Of a DNA stretch of 64,000 bases, positions 21,452 through 32,043 are shown piece by piece (position 1 is the stretch's first letter; each line of letters opens with the position of its first letter). This DNA comes from Hymenobacter monticola (lineage in GTDB: Bacteria > Bacteroidota > Bacteroidia > Cytophagales > Hymenobacteraceae). The stretch spans positions 4,588,001-4,652,000 of the forward strand of contig NZ_CP094534.1 in the NCBI RefSeq assembly GCF_022811645.1, read 5' to 3'. A model generated the notes under the pieces. That model did no database searches and was not told the DNA's origin. It saw only the letters and a program-made list of their open reading frames with translations. Both the position numbers and the translations under genes were made by a program.

Positions 21452-21877
21452 TTACACTTCTGCAAGTGGAGGAAGCGGATTATTCTCTGGGGCATCGGCT
21501 ACGGAAGGCAGCTCCCGGGCCGGGCCAAACAGGCCCGAGAGCAAGCTCGCACCCACGCTGATGGCCCCAAAGACGAGGAACGTGTTGCGGGCCCGGCGGC
21601 GGCGGGCAAAGCCGGCGAGCCAGGGCATGGCCATGGTGCCCAGGCCGGCCGCAAAGTCCAGGGTCAGGTGGGCTTTATAGGGCATGAGTTTCCACACGCC
21701 CCACTCGGCGCGGGTGAGCAGCGTGGACGCCAGCACGCCGCCGCTCACGATGCGGGCGAGGCGGGCCGGGGTTTTGTGGTGCGCGAAACCAAACAGGGCC
21801 GGTGCGGCGGCCACGGCCGGCACGTAGAGGTAGTCGGCCACCCCGTGCAGGGGGCGGGGAATGACGGGCGTATGCAT
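21452..21877 (-). CDS. Small polytopic membrane protein (SPW-repeat-like)
   Basis: A 141-aa protein with about four hydrophobic helices and the pattern LTLDFAAGLGTMAMPWLAGF, which resembles SPW-repeat membrane proteins; the similarity is by eye. The ATG at 21877 (MHTPVIPRPLHGVADYL) is preferred, because the upstream frame is not hydrophobic and overlaps the rsmE promoter region. It is divergent from rsmE. Confidence 0.6.
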   Translation of the reverse strand: MHTPVIPRPLHGVADYLYVPAVAAAPALFGFAHHKTPARLARIVSGGVLASTLLTRAEWGVWKLMPYKAHLTLDFAAGLGTMAMPWLAGFARRRRARNTFLVFGAISVGASLLSGLFGPARELPSVADAPENNPLPPLAEV

Positions 21878-21999
21878 AAGGCGGGAACGAGGAAATGTGG
21901 AGCTACTCCCTACGCCCTCCGGGGGCCGGCCGTTATGGTTCAGCTTACCTCTCAAGAATGAAAAACGCCTTTCCGCCGCGCCTGCCGTTCTTTGCACTT

Positions 22000-22695
22000 A
22001 TGCATACCTTCTTCGCCCCCGACCTCGCCGGCCCCACCCATACTCTGCCCGAAGACGAAAGCAAGCACGCCATCCGCGTGCTGCGCCTGAGTCTGGGCGA
22101 CGCGGTGGAGCTGCTGGACGGGCGCGGCGGCCGCTACCAGGCCGCCGTGGCCGATGCCAACCCCAAGCGCTGCCAGCTGCGCATCACCCAGCACGAAACC
22201 GTAGCGCCCCGCCCCTACTTTACCCACGTGGCCGTGGCCCCCACCAAAAACCTCGACCGCATGGAGTGGTTCGTGGAAAAGGCGGTGGAAGTGGGCGTCG
22301 AGCGCATCAGCTTCCTGCGCTGCGCCCGCTCCGAGCGCCGCGAGCTGAAGCTGGAGCGGCTGGAGAAAATTGCCATCAGCGCCCTCAAGCAGAGCGGCCA
22401 GGCTTGGCTGCCGCAGCTGGATGAGTTGCAGGATTTCACCGCTTTCGTGACCGGCGTAACGCCCGAAACTACTTTCATCGCGCATCTGGAAGAAGGCGAG
22501 CGCACCGCCCTGACGCAAGTGGCCGGCGCGGGGCCGGGCTGTTGCGTGCTTATCGGGCCGGAAGGCGATTTCACGCCGCAGGAAATCGAACTAGCGCTGA
22601 GCAAAGGCATTCGGCCGGTGACGCTGGGCGCCTCCCGGCTGCGCACCGAAACGGCGGCGCTGGCGGCGGTTTTTACGGCGCATCTGGGGCGCTGA
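22000..22695 (+). CDS. rsmE: 16S rRNA (uracil1498-N3)-methyltransferase RsmE
   Basis: A 231-aa SPOUT methyltransferase that makes m3U1498 in 16S rRNA. The N-terminal PUA-like domain (HAIRVLRLSLGDAVELLDGRG) precedes the trefoil-knot domain with KNLDRMEWFVEKAVEVGV (about 84-101). The SAM-binding block IGPEGDFTPQEI (about 187-198) is followed by LGASRLRTETAALAAV. The ATG at 22000 gives the family length; upstream in-frame codons are rejected. Confidence 0.93.
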   Translation: MHTFFAPDLAGPTHTLPEDESKHAIRVLRLSLGDAVELLDGRGGRYQAAVADANPKRCQLRITQHETVAPRPYFTHVAVAPTKNLDRMEWFVEKAVEVGVERISFLRCARSERRELKLERLEKIAISALKQSGQAWLPQLDELQDFTAFVTGVTPETTFIAHLEEGERTALTQVAGAGPGCCVLIGPEGDFTPQEIELALSKGIRPVTLGASRLRTETAALAAVFTAHLGR

Positions 22696-22727
22696 AAATC
22701 ATGGATGAAACTTCGCAAAACCCACGC

Positions 22728-23156
22728 TTACCACTTTCTGCTTTTTATCACCTCCGTCAGTTTTTTGATTCTGACAAAATCTACTGCTGGCCAATTGTTG
22801 CCGTAATCAGTAGTCACAAAACTTTTTAAAGCCTTGTAAATAGGTTTCACCAACGATTCAAACGTGCCCGTTACACTGAATTCCATCTCGGATTTCAATC
22901 CGTAACGCTTGCTCGCAAGGATTGTCAGGGTAATTAAGTCGGCCTTGGGTTCAAAATAAAATTGATACCATGCTGGCTCCAAATGCCAGTTAACTTCTGC
23001 ACTATCGCCATGCGCTACATTGATGAGCGCACTGCACAATTCATCCAGTGGATTTACGGGTACATCTGAAACATCAAGCTGAAGGTGATAATCTTCTGCC
23101 TGAAAGTCTACAGGTAACCAGCCATGCGCTGGCCGTCCAAATGTCAGCTGAACCAT
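22728..23156 (-). CDS. Hypothetical protein linked to rtcB
   Basis: A 142-aa soluble protein of unrecognised family, rich in aromatic and acidic residues, predicted mixed alpha/beta. It starts 11 bp after the rtcB stop on the same strand, so it is probably co-transcribed with the RNA ligase. Base composition is less GC-rich than its neighbours, suggesting a later arrival. Confidence 0.55.
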   Translation of the reverse strand: MVQLTFGRPAHGWLPVDFQAEDYHLQLDVSDVPVNPLDELCSALINVAHGDSAEVNWHLEPAWYQFYFEPKADLITLTILASKRYGLKSEMEFSVTGTFESLVKPIYKALKSFVTTDYGNNWPAVDFVRIKKLTEVIKSRKW

Positions 23157-23167
23157 TATCCTAGCCT

Positions 23168-24628
<1,461 letters not shown>

Positions 24629-24691
24629 CTAAGCGAATGCATTTTAGCTATTCTGATGCCGAAGCTGCACCGGCTGCGGCGGTCCGACCAG

Positions 24692-25402
24692 CTACTCAGC
24701 GGCGGGCTCGAAGTAGGAAAGGTAAGATTCCTGGTCGAACTCGCGATAATAGAACAGCTCGAACGCCATGTGCGACAGCAGGCGAATAATATCGCCGATA
24801 TCGGCATCAGTCGCCAAGGGGCGGAACGAAATGAGTTTGTCGCCCTGGTCGTAGCGGCGGAAGCCTAGCCGCTGAAGCACCCGTCGCCTTTTCTTGGTCA
24901 GGTGGTAGCGCTCCCGGAGCCGCCTGGCTTCGGGCAGGGTGATGATGAGCGTGCGGCGGGCTAGCCGGAAGGTGCAGTACAAGCCCATCGCCCGGCTGAA
25001 GGTCAACGTGAAGCCTGTAATCCGGCTTTCCAGCAGCTTACGCAGGGCCTCGGCTACGGCCGTGGTTTGAGGGCGGGGCAGGTGGGCCTGAACTTCCCAT
25101 TGGGCTAGCTTTTTCCGCTCATCGGCTATCCAGGCGACGTAGTAGTCGCGCCCACGGGCGCGCTCCTGCTGGCTAAATTTTTCCAACGACTCAATGTGCC
25201 GAACGGTGTGTTCCTTTTCATCGTGCCGGTTATCGCGCAGGTTGTACAGCGTCTGCAACTGCGTGTTCACTAAAAACAGCCCTTTCGCGAAACGGTGCGC
25301 CATGCCGTAATCGAACTCTTCCACGCACTCATTTAGCTGCGCGGTTAGCAGCTGGCGTTCGGCTTCGTAGTGGGAAATGAGCTGGTGCAGCTTTCGACGC
25401 AT
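24692..25402 (-). CDS. Hypothetical helical protein upstream of rtcB
   Basis: A 236-aa charged protein, largely coiled coil over residues 1-110 (many E, Q, K and R), then a compact region with TLTFSRAMGLYCTFRLARRTLIITLPEARRL. Family not recognised. It lies 87 bp upstream of rtcB in the same direction and 60 bp after the CDF exporter gene. Confidence 0.6.
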   Translation of the reverse strand: MRRKLHQLISHYEAERQLLTAQLNECVEEFDYGMAHRFAKGLFLVNTQLQTLYNLRDNRHDEKEHTVRHIESLEKFSQQERARGRDYYVAWIADERKKLAQWEVQAHLPRPQTTAVAEALRKLLESRITGFTLTFSRAMGLYCTFRLARRTLIITLPEARRLRERYHLTKKRRRVLQRLGFRRYDQGDKLISFRPLATDADIGDIIRLLSHMAFELFYYREFDQESYLSYFEPAAE

Positions 25403-25462
25403 GGCGCGACTTCTTCCGGAATAGATGAGCCGGCAAGCTACAGCAACGGCTCGTTCTGGTCC

Positions 25463-26332
25463 TTACTCCTGCGGCTCCACGTGAATGAGGATGTTGCCCA
25501 ACTGCGGCAGCTTCGCGCGCAGCGTGTTTTGCAAGTGGTGTGCGATGTCGTGGCCCTGGCGCACGCTGATGTCGCCGCTCACGTTGGCGTGCAGGTCGAC
25601 GTGGTACTGCATGCCGGCTTTGCGGATGAAGCATTTTTCGGTGCCGAGCACGCCCTGCACCTGCTGGGCCACGGCGCGGATTTCAGCCACTAGGTCGTCG
25701 TACACGTGCTCATCCAGGATTTCGCCCAGCGCGGGGCGGAAAATCAGGTAGCTGTTGTAGAGGATGAAGCCGGCGGCAAACAGCGCCGCCCAATCGTCGG
25801 CCGCCTCGTAGCCCTTGCCCAGCACCAGCGCGATGGAAATGCCGATGAAGGCCGCTATGGACGTCACGGCGTCGCTGCGGTGGTGCCAGGCATCGGCTTT
25901 GAGCGAGGACGAGTTGGTTTCCACGGCCTTTTTCATCACCGTGCGGAAGGAAATTTCCTTCCACACAATGATGCCGGCCAGCACGGCCAGCGTCCAGGCG
26001 CGGGGCAGCGCGTGGGGCGTGCCGATGTTCTGAATACTCTCGTAGCCGATGATGGTGGCCGAAGTGATGAGGAAGCCCACCACCAGAAACGTCACCAGCG
26101 GTTCGATGCGGCCGTGGCCGTAGGGATGGTTGGCGTCGGCCGGCCGGTTGGCGTACTTCAGCCCCAGCAGCACCAGCCCCGACGCAAAGATGTCGGCCGT
26201 CGATTCAATGGCATCGGCCACCAGCGCGTATGAATTGCCGAAAATGCCGGCCGCGCCCTTCAGCAAAGCAAGGCTGATGTTGCCCGCAATGCTGAAATAA
26301 GTGGCTTTGATGGCAGTTTCTTCCTTGGTCAT
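25463..26332 (-). CDS. Cation diffusion facilitator (CDF) metal exporter
   Basis: A 289-aa inner-membrane transporter exporting divalent metals (Zn, Co or Fe) in exchange for protons. Six helices are visible. The metal site in helix 2 reads ADAIESTAD (about 40-48), and that in helix 5 is in the DAWHHRSDAVTS segment (about 146-157). The cytoplasmic ferredoxin-like C-terminal domain spans about 210-289 and ends ...NILIHVEPQE. Metal specificity cannot be read reliably by eye. Confidence 0.9.
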   Translation of the reverse strand: MTKEETAIKATYFSIAGNISLALLKGAAGIFGNSYALVADAIESTADIFASGLVLLGLKYANRPADANHPYGHGRIEPLVTFLVVGFLITSATIIGYESIQNIGTPHALPRAWTLAVLAGIIVWKEISFRTVMKKAVETNSSSLKADAWHHRSDAVTSIAAFIGISIALVLGKGYEAADDWAALFAAGFILYNSYLIFRPALGEILDEHVYDDLVAEIRAVAQQVQGVLGTEKCFIRKAGMQYHVDLHANVSGDISVRQGHDIAHHLQNTLRAKLPQLGNILIHVEPQE

Positions 26333-26404
26333 GGGGCTAGAGAGCCAAAAGGGTCGCGATAATGCACGGCGCCCAAGTGCTGAGAAAGGCCGGTAGCGGC
26401 CGTT

Positions 26405-26863
26405 CTATTTCAGATAGTAGGCCCGCAGCAACTCCATGGCCTCCTTCGGATTGGCGGCGCACTCGCGGCAGAACGTGCCGACGCCATTCACGGGCCCCTC
26501 GTACTTCCAGGCAAACGTTTTGGGAGCATCAGTGCCCGCGTCGGCCACTTTGAGCTGGGTGCCGCTGGGAATGATGGTGAACAGGCGGTCGTCGGCCAGC
26601 CGCACGGCGAAGCTGGCGCCGTTGGTTTTGCCCGTTTGGGGCAGGTAGTTGCCCCTGAATTCGTTGCGGTCTTTGCCGCGGACGTAATAAATATCGGCCC
26701 GCTTACCGTCCTTCACCCAAAAGCTCAACTCCTCATACTGCTCCGTGCCGGGCTTGCCGGCCGAGTAGGAGGCTACTTTGGTCTGGGCTTGCGCCACGGG
26801 CGCGGCCAGCAAAGCCAAGGCCATTGCCGCCGTGGGCGCAAAAAGGTTCGGGAGCGTAGTCAT
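26405..26863 (-). CDS. Secreted small protein with a signal peptide
   Basis: A 152-aa protein with a signal sequence ending near ALLAAPVAQAQ (about residues 16-26), then a beta-rich domain. The CRECAANP segment near the C-terminus holds a CxxC pair, so a disulfide or metal site is possible. Family not recognised with confidence. It is 24 bp after a polytopic membrane-protein gene on the same strand. Confidence 0.6.
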   Translation of the reverse strand: MTTLPNLFAPTAAMALALLAAPVAQAQTKVASYSAGKPGTEQYEELSFWVKDGKRADIYYVRGKDRNEFRGNYLPQTGKTNGASFAVRLADDRLFTIIPSGTQLKVADAGTDAPKTFAWKYEGPVNGVGTFCRECAANPKEAMELLRAYYLK

Positions 26864-26887
26864 GAGCGAATGCGTAAGTGGTCAGGC

Positions 26888-27622
26888 TCACCTTACTAAA
26901 TCGGGCCGCGAAAAGTTGCTGCGCCGCTGTGCTGCCTCTGCCACGCCCCTTCGGGCACCCCACAGCCGCCGGATGGCCGCCAGGTGCGCCAGCAGCACCA
27001 GCGGCACCACCACGGCCGGCAGCAGGTTGAACGGGAAATATAGGATGGCCACGTTGGGCTGCTCGAAGGCGAGCTTTTGAAAAAGCGTGGGCGCCGCCAG
27101 CATGGCAGTAGCCACGATGTTGACCAACAAGCCCAGGGCAATGAAATTCCAGGTCAGCAGCCAGCCGGAGCTCAACGTCTTCCGCTTAAATGCCAGGTAG
27201 TAAACCACGGGCGCGCTCAAGCCAGACAGCACGTCCCAGTTGCGTCCGGCAAAGGTCATGAGCTCCGGCACCGCGTGGTGCACATACAGCCCGTACAGCA
27301 CCAACTCAACCGGGATGCGCACCACGTGCAGCAGCGTCAGAGTGGGCAGATGAAGGCCGTTGAGGTACTGCTGGCCGCGCGCCGTGCCCCAGAGCAGCGC
27401 CATCAACAACACAGGCGGCGCCACCAGGGCCAGCGGGCGCGGCGGCAACGTGTTGGTGACGGTGTAGAAACCGCTCAGCGCCACGCCGGCCTGCAGCCCC
27501 AGCCACGCCAGCAGCACGGCCAGCGTGCGCCCCGAATAATGAGCGGCCCGGTAGAAAATGGCAACCGATAGTAGGGTAATCAGGCCGAAGCCAATGGCGA
27601 GGGCGGCGGGCACGTGTTCCAT
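26888..27622 (-). CDS. Polytopic membrane protein
   Basis: A 244-aa protein with about seven hydrophobic helices and the short conserved-looking stretches PVELVLYGLYVHHAVPELMTFAGRN and YFPFNLLPAVVVP. No enzyme motif is recognised. The ATG at 27622 is used, since the upstream in-frame extension is charged and family-unlike. It lies 76 bp after the Crp/Fnr regulator stop; co-regulation by that protein is possible. Confidence 0.65.
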   Translation of the reverse strand: MEHVPAALAIGFGLITLLSVAIFYRAAHYSGRTLAVLLAWLGLQAGVALSGFYTVTNTLPPRPLALVAPPVLLMALLWGTARGQQYLNGLHLPTLTLLHVVRIPVELVLYGLYVHHAVPELMTFAGRNWDVLSGLSAPVVYYLAFKRKTLSSGWLLTWNFIALGLLVNIVATAMLAAPTLFQKLAFEQPNVAILYFPFNLLPAVVVPLVLLAHLAAIRRLWGARRGVAEAAQRRSNFSRPDLVR

Positions 27623-27698
27623 GGCGCAAAGCAGTTGGTGATGACGCTGCAAAGGAACCCGAGCTGTCGGCCAAACCTGCTTGTCAAATGGCAGGAAA

Positions 27699-28310
27699 TC
27701 ATTCCTTGCCGACGCCCTTCGCACCGGCCCGAATTCGGCTGAGCGAAGTGTCTGTCACCCCCAAATAAGTGGCGATGTGCTTCACCGGAGCATGCTGCAG
27801 CACCTCGGGCGAATTTCTGAGCAGCTGCTCGTAGCGCTCGGTGGCCGTGGCGGTTATCATGTCCAGCATCCGGTTTTTCAGGGCCGCAAAGCCCTGCACG
27901 AGCACTGACCGCCCAAACTCCCGAAACTCGGGACGGGCGTGAAACAAGGCGTTGAGCTGGGCAAACGGGACCACCCAACCCGCGCAATCGGTCAGGGCCT
28001 GAATGTTTTCCTGGGAAGGTATACGGTTGAAAAACGACGACACCTCCAGCACCGTTTGCCCGCTGGGGTAAAAAGCGGTGGTGACTTCATTGCCCGCCGG
28101 GTTGTGGGCAAAGGCCCGCAGTAAGCCCCTATCAAGGAAAAAATAGTCGTCGCATACCTTGCCTTCGCGCAACAGGAACTCGTGCTTAGACAGGAACTTT
28201 GGGCTGAATTGACCGGCAATTTCCAAGGCCTGCGCCGCGTTGATGTGGCCCCGGCTTTGCAGGAACAGGACGAGTTTTTCTGGCGGCAGGTGCTTAGCAG
28301 GCGAGGGCAT
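27699..28310 (-). CDS. Crp/Fnr-family transcriptional regulator
   Basis: A 203-aa regulator with an N-terminal cyclic-nucleotide-binding-like beta-barrel (about residues 25-135; EFLLREGKVCDDYFFLDRGLLRAF) and a C-terminal winged helix with the recognition helix in HIATYLGVTDTSLSRIR (about 175-191). The barrel lacks the cluster cysteines of FNR, and the phosphate-cassette arginine of CRP is not obvious, so the ligand is unknown. Confidence 0.87.
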   Translation of the reverse strand: MPSPAKHLPPEKLVLFLQSRGHINAAQALEIAGQFSPKFLSKHEFLLREGKVCDDYFFLDRGLLRAFAHNPAGNEVTTAFYPSGQTVLEVSSFFNRIPSQENIQALTDCAGWVVPFAQLNALFHARPEFREFGRSVLVQGFAALKNRMLDMITATATERYEQLLRNSPEVLQHAPVKHIATYLGVTDTSLSRIRAGAKGVGKE

Positions 28311-28466
28311 GGGCTAAAAATAGCACCGGGCTTGGCAATCGTGGCTCGTCGGCTGGGCCGCAACCAGCGCCGCCGGTGCGCCGTCATTCCGACACTGGGC
28401 GGGCTGAACTTTCCCATTCGGCCGTTACTTTATACCGCTGTCGGGTTGTCCCCGACGCCGATTCCC

Positions 28467-29129
28467 ATGCTCAAACACCTGCTGCTTTCCGCCGCGCTCC
28501 TTTTCTCGCTCACGGCCGCCGGCCCCAACTACAGCTTCCGCATCGCCAAGCTGCACTACGGCGGCGGGGGCGACTGGTACGCCAACAAAACCTCGCTGCC
28601 CAACCTCATCAGCTTCTGCAACCAGGCGCTGAAAACCAACATCGCGCCCGACGAAGCCACCGTGGAGCTCGACGCGCCCGAGCTCCTCACCTACCCCTTC
28701 GTGCACATGACCGGGCACGGCAACGTGAGCTTCACGGCCACTGAGGCTAAAAACCTGCGCCAGTACCTCATCGGCGGCGGCTTCCTGCACATCGACGATA
28801 ACTACGGCCTCGACAAGTTCATCCGGCCCGAGATGAAGAAAGTGTTTCCCGAACTGGAATTTGTGGAGCTGCCCTATTCGCACCCCATCTACCACCAGAA
28901 ATACCAGTTTCCTAAGGGATTGCCCAAGGTGCACGAGCACGAGGGCAAGCGCGCCCAGGGCTTCGGCCTGATTTACAAAGGCCGCCTGGTGTGCTTCTAC
29001 AGCTTCGAGTGCGACCTAGGTAACGGCTGGGAAGATGTGGGCACCTATCCCGAAGACTCCCCCGCTACCCACGAAGCCGCCCTGCGCATGGGCGCCAACC
29101 TAGTAGCCTACGCCCTTACGCAGGATTAA
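28467..29129 (+). CDS. DUF4159 exported protein
   Basis: A 220-aa protein with a signal peptide (about residues 1-19) and a DUF4159 domain: LHYGGGGDWYANKTSLPNL (about 28-46), FVHMTGHGNVSFT, LIGGGFLHIDDNYG and SHPIYHQKY. DUF4159 is a glutamine-amidotransferase-like fold found with MoxR/vWA membrane clusters elsewhere; none is next to it here. The ATG at 28467 is chosen for its signal peptide. Confidence 0.82.
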   Translation: MLKHLLLSAALLFSLTAAGPNYSFRIAKLHYGGGGDWYANKTSLPNLISFCNQALKTNIAPDEATVELDAPELLTYPFVHMTGHGNVSFTATEAKNLRQYLIGGGFLHIDDNYGLDKFIRPEMKKVFPELEFVELPYSHPIYHQKYQFPKGLPKVHEHEGKRAQGFGLIYKGRLVCFYSFECDLGNGWEDVGTYPEDSPATHEAALRMGANLVAYALTQD

Positions 29130-29144
29130 GGCCCGGTCGTCGCT

Positions 29145-29444
29145 TCAGGGTTGCGTGGTTTTGCGGCGGCCCAAGCCGCCCCAGGGCCGCTGCCACCAAG
29201 TGGGCACCGGCGCTTCGGGCACCACAGCGGGCCGCGACTCCTGCGGCGTGGCTGCATTTTGCGCCTGCATGAGCAGCATCTTGGTGTAAAAAGCATTGTC
29301 GGAAAGCACGGGAGCATCACCGCCAGGGCGCGGAGGCCTCTCCTGCCGCTCGCGGGCCGCGGTTACTCGCGCCTTGTGCCACCACCACGCCACCAGGGCA
29401 GCGAGGCCCAGGAAAATCAACAGCAGGGTTTTGAGCTTTTCCAT
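29145..29444 (-). CDS. Small single-pass membrane protein
   Basis: A 99-aa protein with one N-terminal transmembrane helix (about residues 5-22) and a proline-rich tail containing DAPVLSDNAFYTKMLLMQAQNAA. Convergent with the DUF4159 gene; 15 bp separate the stops. Family not recognised. Confidence 0.55.
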   Translation of the reverse strand: MEKLKTLLLIFLGLAALVAWWWHKARVTAARERQERPPRPGGDAPVLSDNAFYTKMLLMQAQNAATPQESRPAVVPEAPVPTWWQRPWGGLGRRKTTQP

Positions 29445-29482
29445 AGGCTTGGTCTACGGCACCGAATCAAACAAGGCGAAGC

Positions 29483-30055
29483 CTAGCGCACACCTTTTTC
29501 GGGAAAGCGACCCGTGACCTGACGGTAGAAAGCTTTGATTTTGGCTTCATCGGCTTCGTAGTCGCCGGTGGGCCACACGGCCTCGCCAATGCCGGCTTCT
29601 TTCTTGGCGTAGTCGAGGTAGCCCAGCCGGATGGGCACACCGGCTCCCAGCGCGGCAAAATAGTAGCCCTTGCGCCAGCGGGGCTGGTAGGCGCGGGTGC
29701 CCTCCGGGGTGATGAGTATAACCAGTTCTTCGTGTTCGTTGAAGAGCTTCACCATGCCGTCCACGAGGCTATTGTTGCGGCTGCGGTCCACGGCAAGGCC
29801 GCCGATGGCTTTCACCAGCCAGCCTAGTGCCCAGTGCTCGGTCCACTCCTTTTTCACGGTGAAGCGCACGGGCACGCCCATGAGGTAGAACGCGGCCCGG
29901 GCAATGATGATGTCCCAGTTGCTGGTGTGCGGCGCAGCAATCATCATGCTCTTCTTAATGTCGGGGTTGTGAATCTCGCCCAGGTGCCAGCCTGCTACTT
30001 TGAACACGAGCGTGGCCATGGCGTGCCAGAAGGGGGATTTTTCGCGGGGGGTCAT
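29483..30055 (-). CDS. 1-acyl-sn-glycerol-3-phosphate acyltransferase-like protein (PlsC family)
   Basis: A 190-aa acyltransferase. The catalytic HX4D motif is in APHTSNWD (about 36-43) and the substrate-binding block in ITPEGTRAYQPRWRKGY (about 107-123). It is shorter than classical PlsC and lacks a clear N-terminal anchor, like the small Bacteroidetes PlsC-like acyltransferases that act on lyso-lipids or ornithine lipids. The acyl acceptor is not determined by sequence. Confidence 0.82.
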   Translation of the reverse strand: MTPREKSPFWHAMATLVFKVAGWHLGEIHNPDIKKSMMIAAPHTSNWDIIIARAAFYLMGVPVRFTVKKEWTEHWALGWLVKAIGGLAVDRSRNNSLVDGMVKLFNEHEELVILITPEGTRAYQPRWRKGYYFAALGAGVPIRLGYLDYAKKEAGIGEAVWPTGDYEADEAKIKAFYRQVTGRFPEKGVR

Positions 30056-30185
30056 GCGGGGCAGGGCAACAGGAAGTAAACAGCGCGGTGGCGCCAGAAA
30101 AATAATTCGGCCACCACGGGCGGCATTTCAACTGCAAAGATGCGCGGCTGGCTTTAATGCGGCGCCGGGTGCCGTTCCAACCGGC

Positions 30186-30983
30186 CTACAGCAAAGCCGC
30201 CAGGGCATCGGCCTGGGCCAGGGTGTAGCGGTAGCCGATGTCAAACAGTTCAGCGCCGCTCTTGTAGCTCAGGGGGCGGTAGTGGCGCAGGTCGGGCGGC
30301 TCCAGCAGCAGGTCGCACTGGGCTTTGCGGCTGGTGGTGTTGGCGTTGATGGCCAGGTGCAGGGTGCGCTCGATGAGCCGGCGGAAAGTGGGAATGCGCG
30401 CTTCGGAGTTGACGGGGTTGCAATTGACGCCCACCACGCGCAGGCCGGCGTGGCCCAGCAGCGGCTCCACGGGCAGGTTGTTGAGCAGGCCGCCGTCCAC
30501 CAGTTGCCGGCCCTGGTACTCCACCGGCCGGTACACAATGGGCACCGCCGACGAGGCTAGCAGCGGCGGCAGCAATGGCCCGGAGTCGAAATAAACCGAC
30601 TCGCCCGCCATCAAATCGGTAGCCACCAGGCTAACCGGCAGGCGCAAATCCTCAAAGTGGACCGTGCTGCCCAGGTGGCGGGCCAGCAGCTGGGCCACGG
30701 CGTCGAGGTGCAGCAGGCCGTGCCGGCTGAAGGCCGGCCGCGTCAGACGTATCACGTTGGTTTCCTGCAGCAGCCGTAGTATTTCTCGCGGCGCAAACCC
30801 GGCCGCGTAAAACACACAGGCAATGCCCCCCGAGCTGACGCCCGACAACCGCGCCACTGGCACCTGCAGCTCCTCCAGAGCTGCCAGCACGCCCAAATGC
30901 GCAATGCCCCGCGCGCCCCCGCCCGATAAAGCCAAGCCTAATTGGTGGGTTGGTGGGTTGGTGGGCTGGTGGGTTGTCTGCAC
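30186..30983 (-). CDS. Patatin-like phospholipase
   Basis: A 265-aa patatin-family serine hydrolase acting on phospholipids. The oxyanion GGGARG (about 21-26), the nucleophile GVSSGG (about 48-53) and the dyad aspartate in DGGLLNNLP (about 160-168) are all present. The first 14 residues (TTHQPTNPPTHQ) come from a simple sequence repeat and are not family-like, so the true start may be nearer LGLALSGGG; no later Met or strong alternative codon was confirmed. Confidence 0.85.
   Translation of the reverse strand: MQTTHQPTNPPTHQLGLALSGGGARGIAHLGVLAALEELQVPVARLSGVSSGGIACVFYAAGFAPREILRLLQETNVIRLTRPAFSRHGLLHLDAVAQLLARHLGSTVHFEDLRLPVSLVATDLMAGESVYFDSGPLLPPLLASSAVPIVYRPVEYQGRQLVDGGLLNNLPVEPLLGHAGLRVVGVNCNPVNSEARIPTFRRLIERTLHLAINANTTSRKAQCDLLLEPPDLRHYRPLSYKSGAELFDIGYRYTLAQADALAALL
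30940..30976. repeat. Short simple-sequence repeat at the patatin N-terminus
   Basis: About four imperfect copies of TTGGTGGG/CTGGTGGG occur in tandem at the 5' end of the patatin gene. Copy-number change here would alter the N-terminus or the reading frame. Confidence 0.6.
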
Positions 30984-31098
30984 GGCTACGAAATGGCGGA
31001 TGGGCGAAGGGGCAGGTTAGTTTCGCCTTGTACGGGCTTTTCCTGCAATCCACCAATTTGCCCACTCTTCAACCCACTAGGTCCACCACGCTGCCCAC

Positions 31099-31947
31099 TT
31101 ACAAATCCGCCAGGCGCAGGGTTTCGGCCAGGCGTACCCCTTTGTCGGTGTGCTGCACGGTGCAGGCTTCGTGCACGGGGTCGTGTTCGAGCACCAGCAC
31201 CCAGTTTTCCTCGGCGGCGCGGCGCAGCACGGCTTCCTTCTCGGTCATCGTCACGAGCGGACGCATGTCGTAGCTCATCACGTAGGGCAGTGGTACGTGG
31301 CCCGTGCTGGGGAGCAAATCGGCCATGAACGCCAGCGTACGGCCTTTGTATTCCAGTAGCGGCACCATCATTTTCTCGGTGTGCCCGTCGGCCATGATGA
31401 TTTCACGCAACTGCGGCAGCGCGTCGGGCACGCCGCCATTCAGGCCCACGAAGTTTAAGTGCCCGCTTTCCTGAATCGGCAGAATGTTTTCCTTCAGAAA
31501 GCTGGCTTTTTCGCGCGGGTTGGGCACCACGGCCCAGTCCCAGTGCGCTTCGTTGCTCCAATACCTCGCGTTCGGAAAAGCCAGCTGCAACACCCCATCG
31601 GGCCGGCGCTGCACCGAGCCGCCGCAGTGGTCGAAGTGCAGGTGGGTGAGGAAAACATCCGTAATATCAGCGCTGGTAAAGCCCAGCTTGCGCAGCGACT
31701 TTTCCAGCGTATCCTCGCCGTGCAGGTAAAAATGCCCCCGAAACTTCTCGTCCTGCTTATCACCAATGCCGTTGTCGATGAGCAGCAGCCGGCCGCCGTC
31801 TTCCACCAGTAGGCAACGCATGGCCCAGGTACACATGTTATTGGCATCGGCCGGGTTCAGCTTCTGCCACATACTTTTGGGCACCACGCCAAACATGGCG
31901 CCGCCGTCGAGCTTAAAAAGGCCGGTATCGAGGGGGTGAATGGTCAT
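31099..31947 (-). CDS. MBL-fold metallo-hydrolase
   Basis: A 282-aa metallo-beta-lactamase-fold protein. The metal-binding THLHFDHCGG motif (HxHxDH, about residues 102-111) is intact; further ligands follow in the IIMADGHTEK segment (H at about 190) and FMADLLPSTGHVP. Length and layout match the quorum-quenching lactonase/hydrolase branch, but the substrate is unknown. It lies upstream of the patatin gene on the same strand, 115 bp apart. Confidence 0.85.
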   Translation of the reverse strand: MTIHPLDTGLFKLDGGAMFGVVPKSMWQKLNPADANNMCTWAMRCLLVEDGGRLLLIDNGIGDKQDEKFRGHFYLHGEDTLEKSLRKLGFTSADITDVFLTHLHFDHCGGSVQRRPDGVLQLAFPNARYWSNEAHWDWAVVPNPREKASFLKENILPIQESGHLNFVGLNGGVPDALPQLREIIMADGHTEKMMVPLLEYKGRTLAFMADLLPSTGHVPLPYVMSYDMRPLVTMTEKEAVLRRAAEENWVLVLEHDPVHEACTVQHTDKGVRLAETLRLADL

Positions 31948-32043
31948 TATTCAGGTTATGAGGGTGGGATGGAACGGGGGTATGAGCGACAATTATACAT
32001 CAGTTGTCTAACTCCTGCCCCCATACCCTCCCGCCCGTACGCC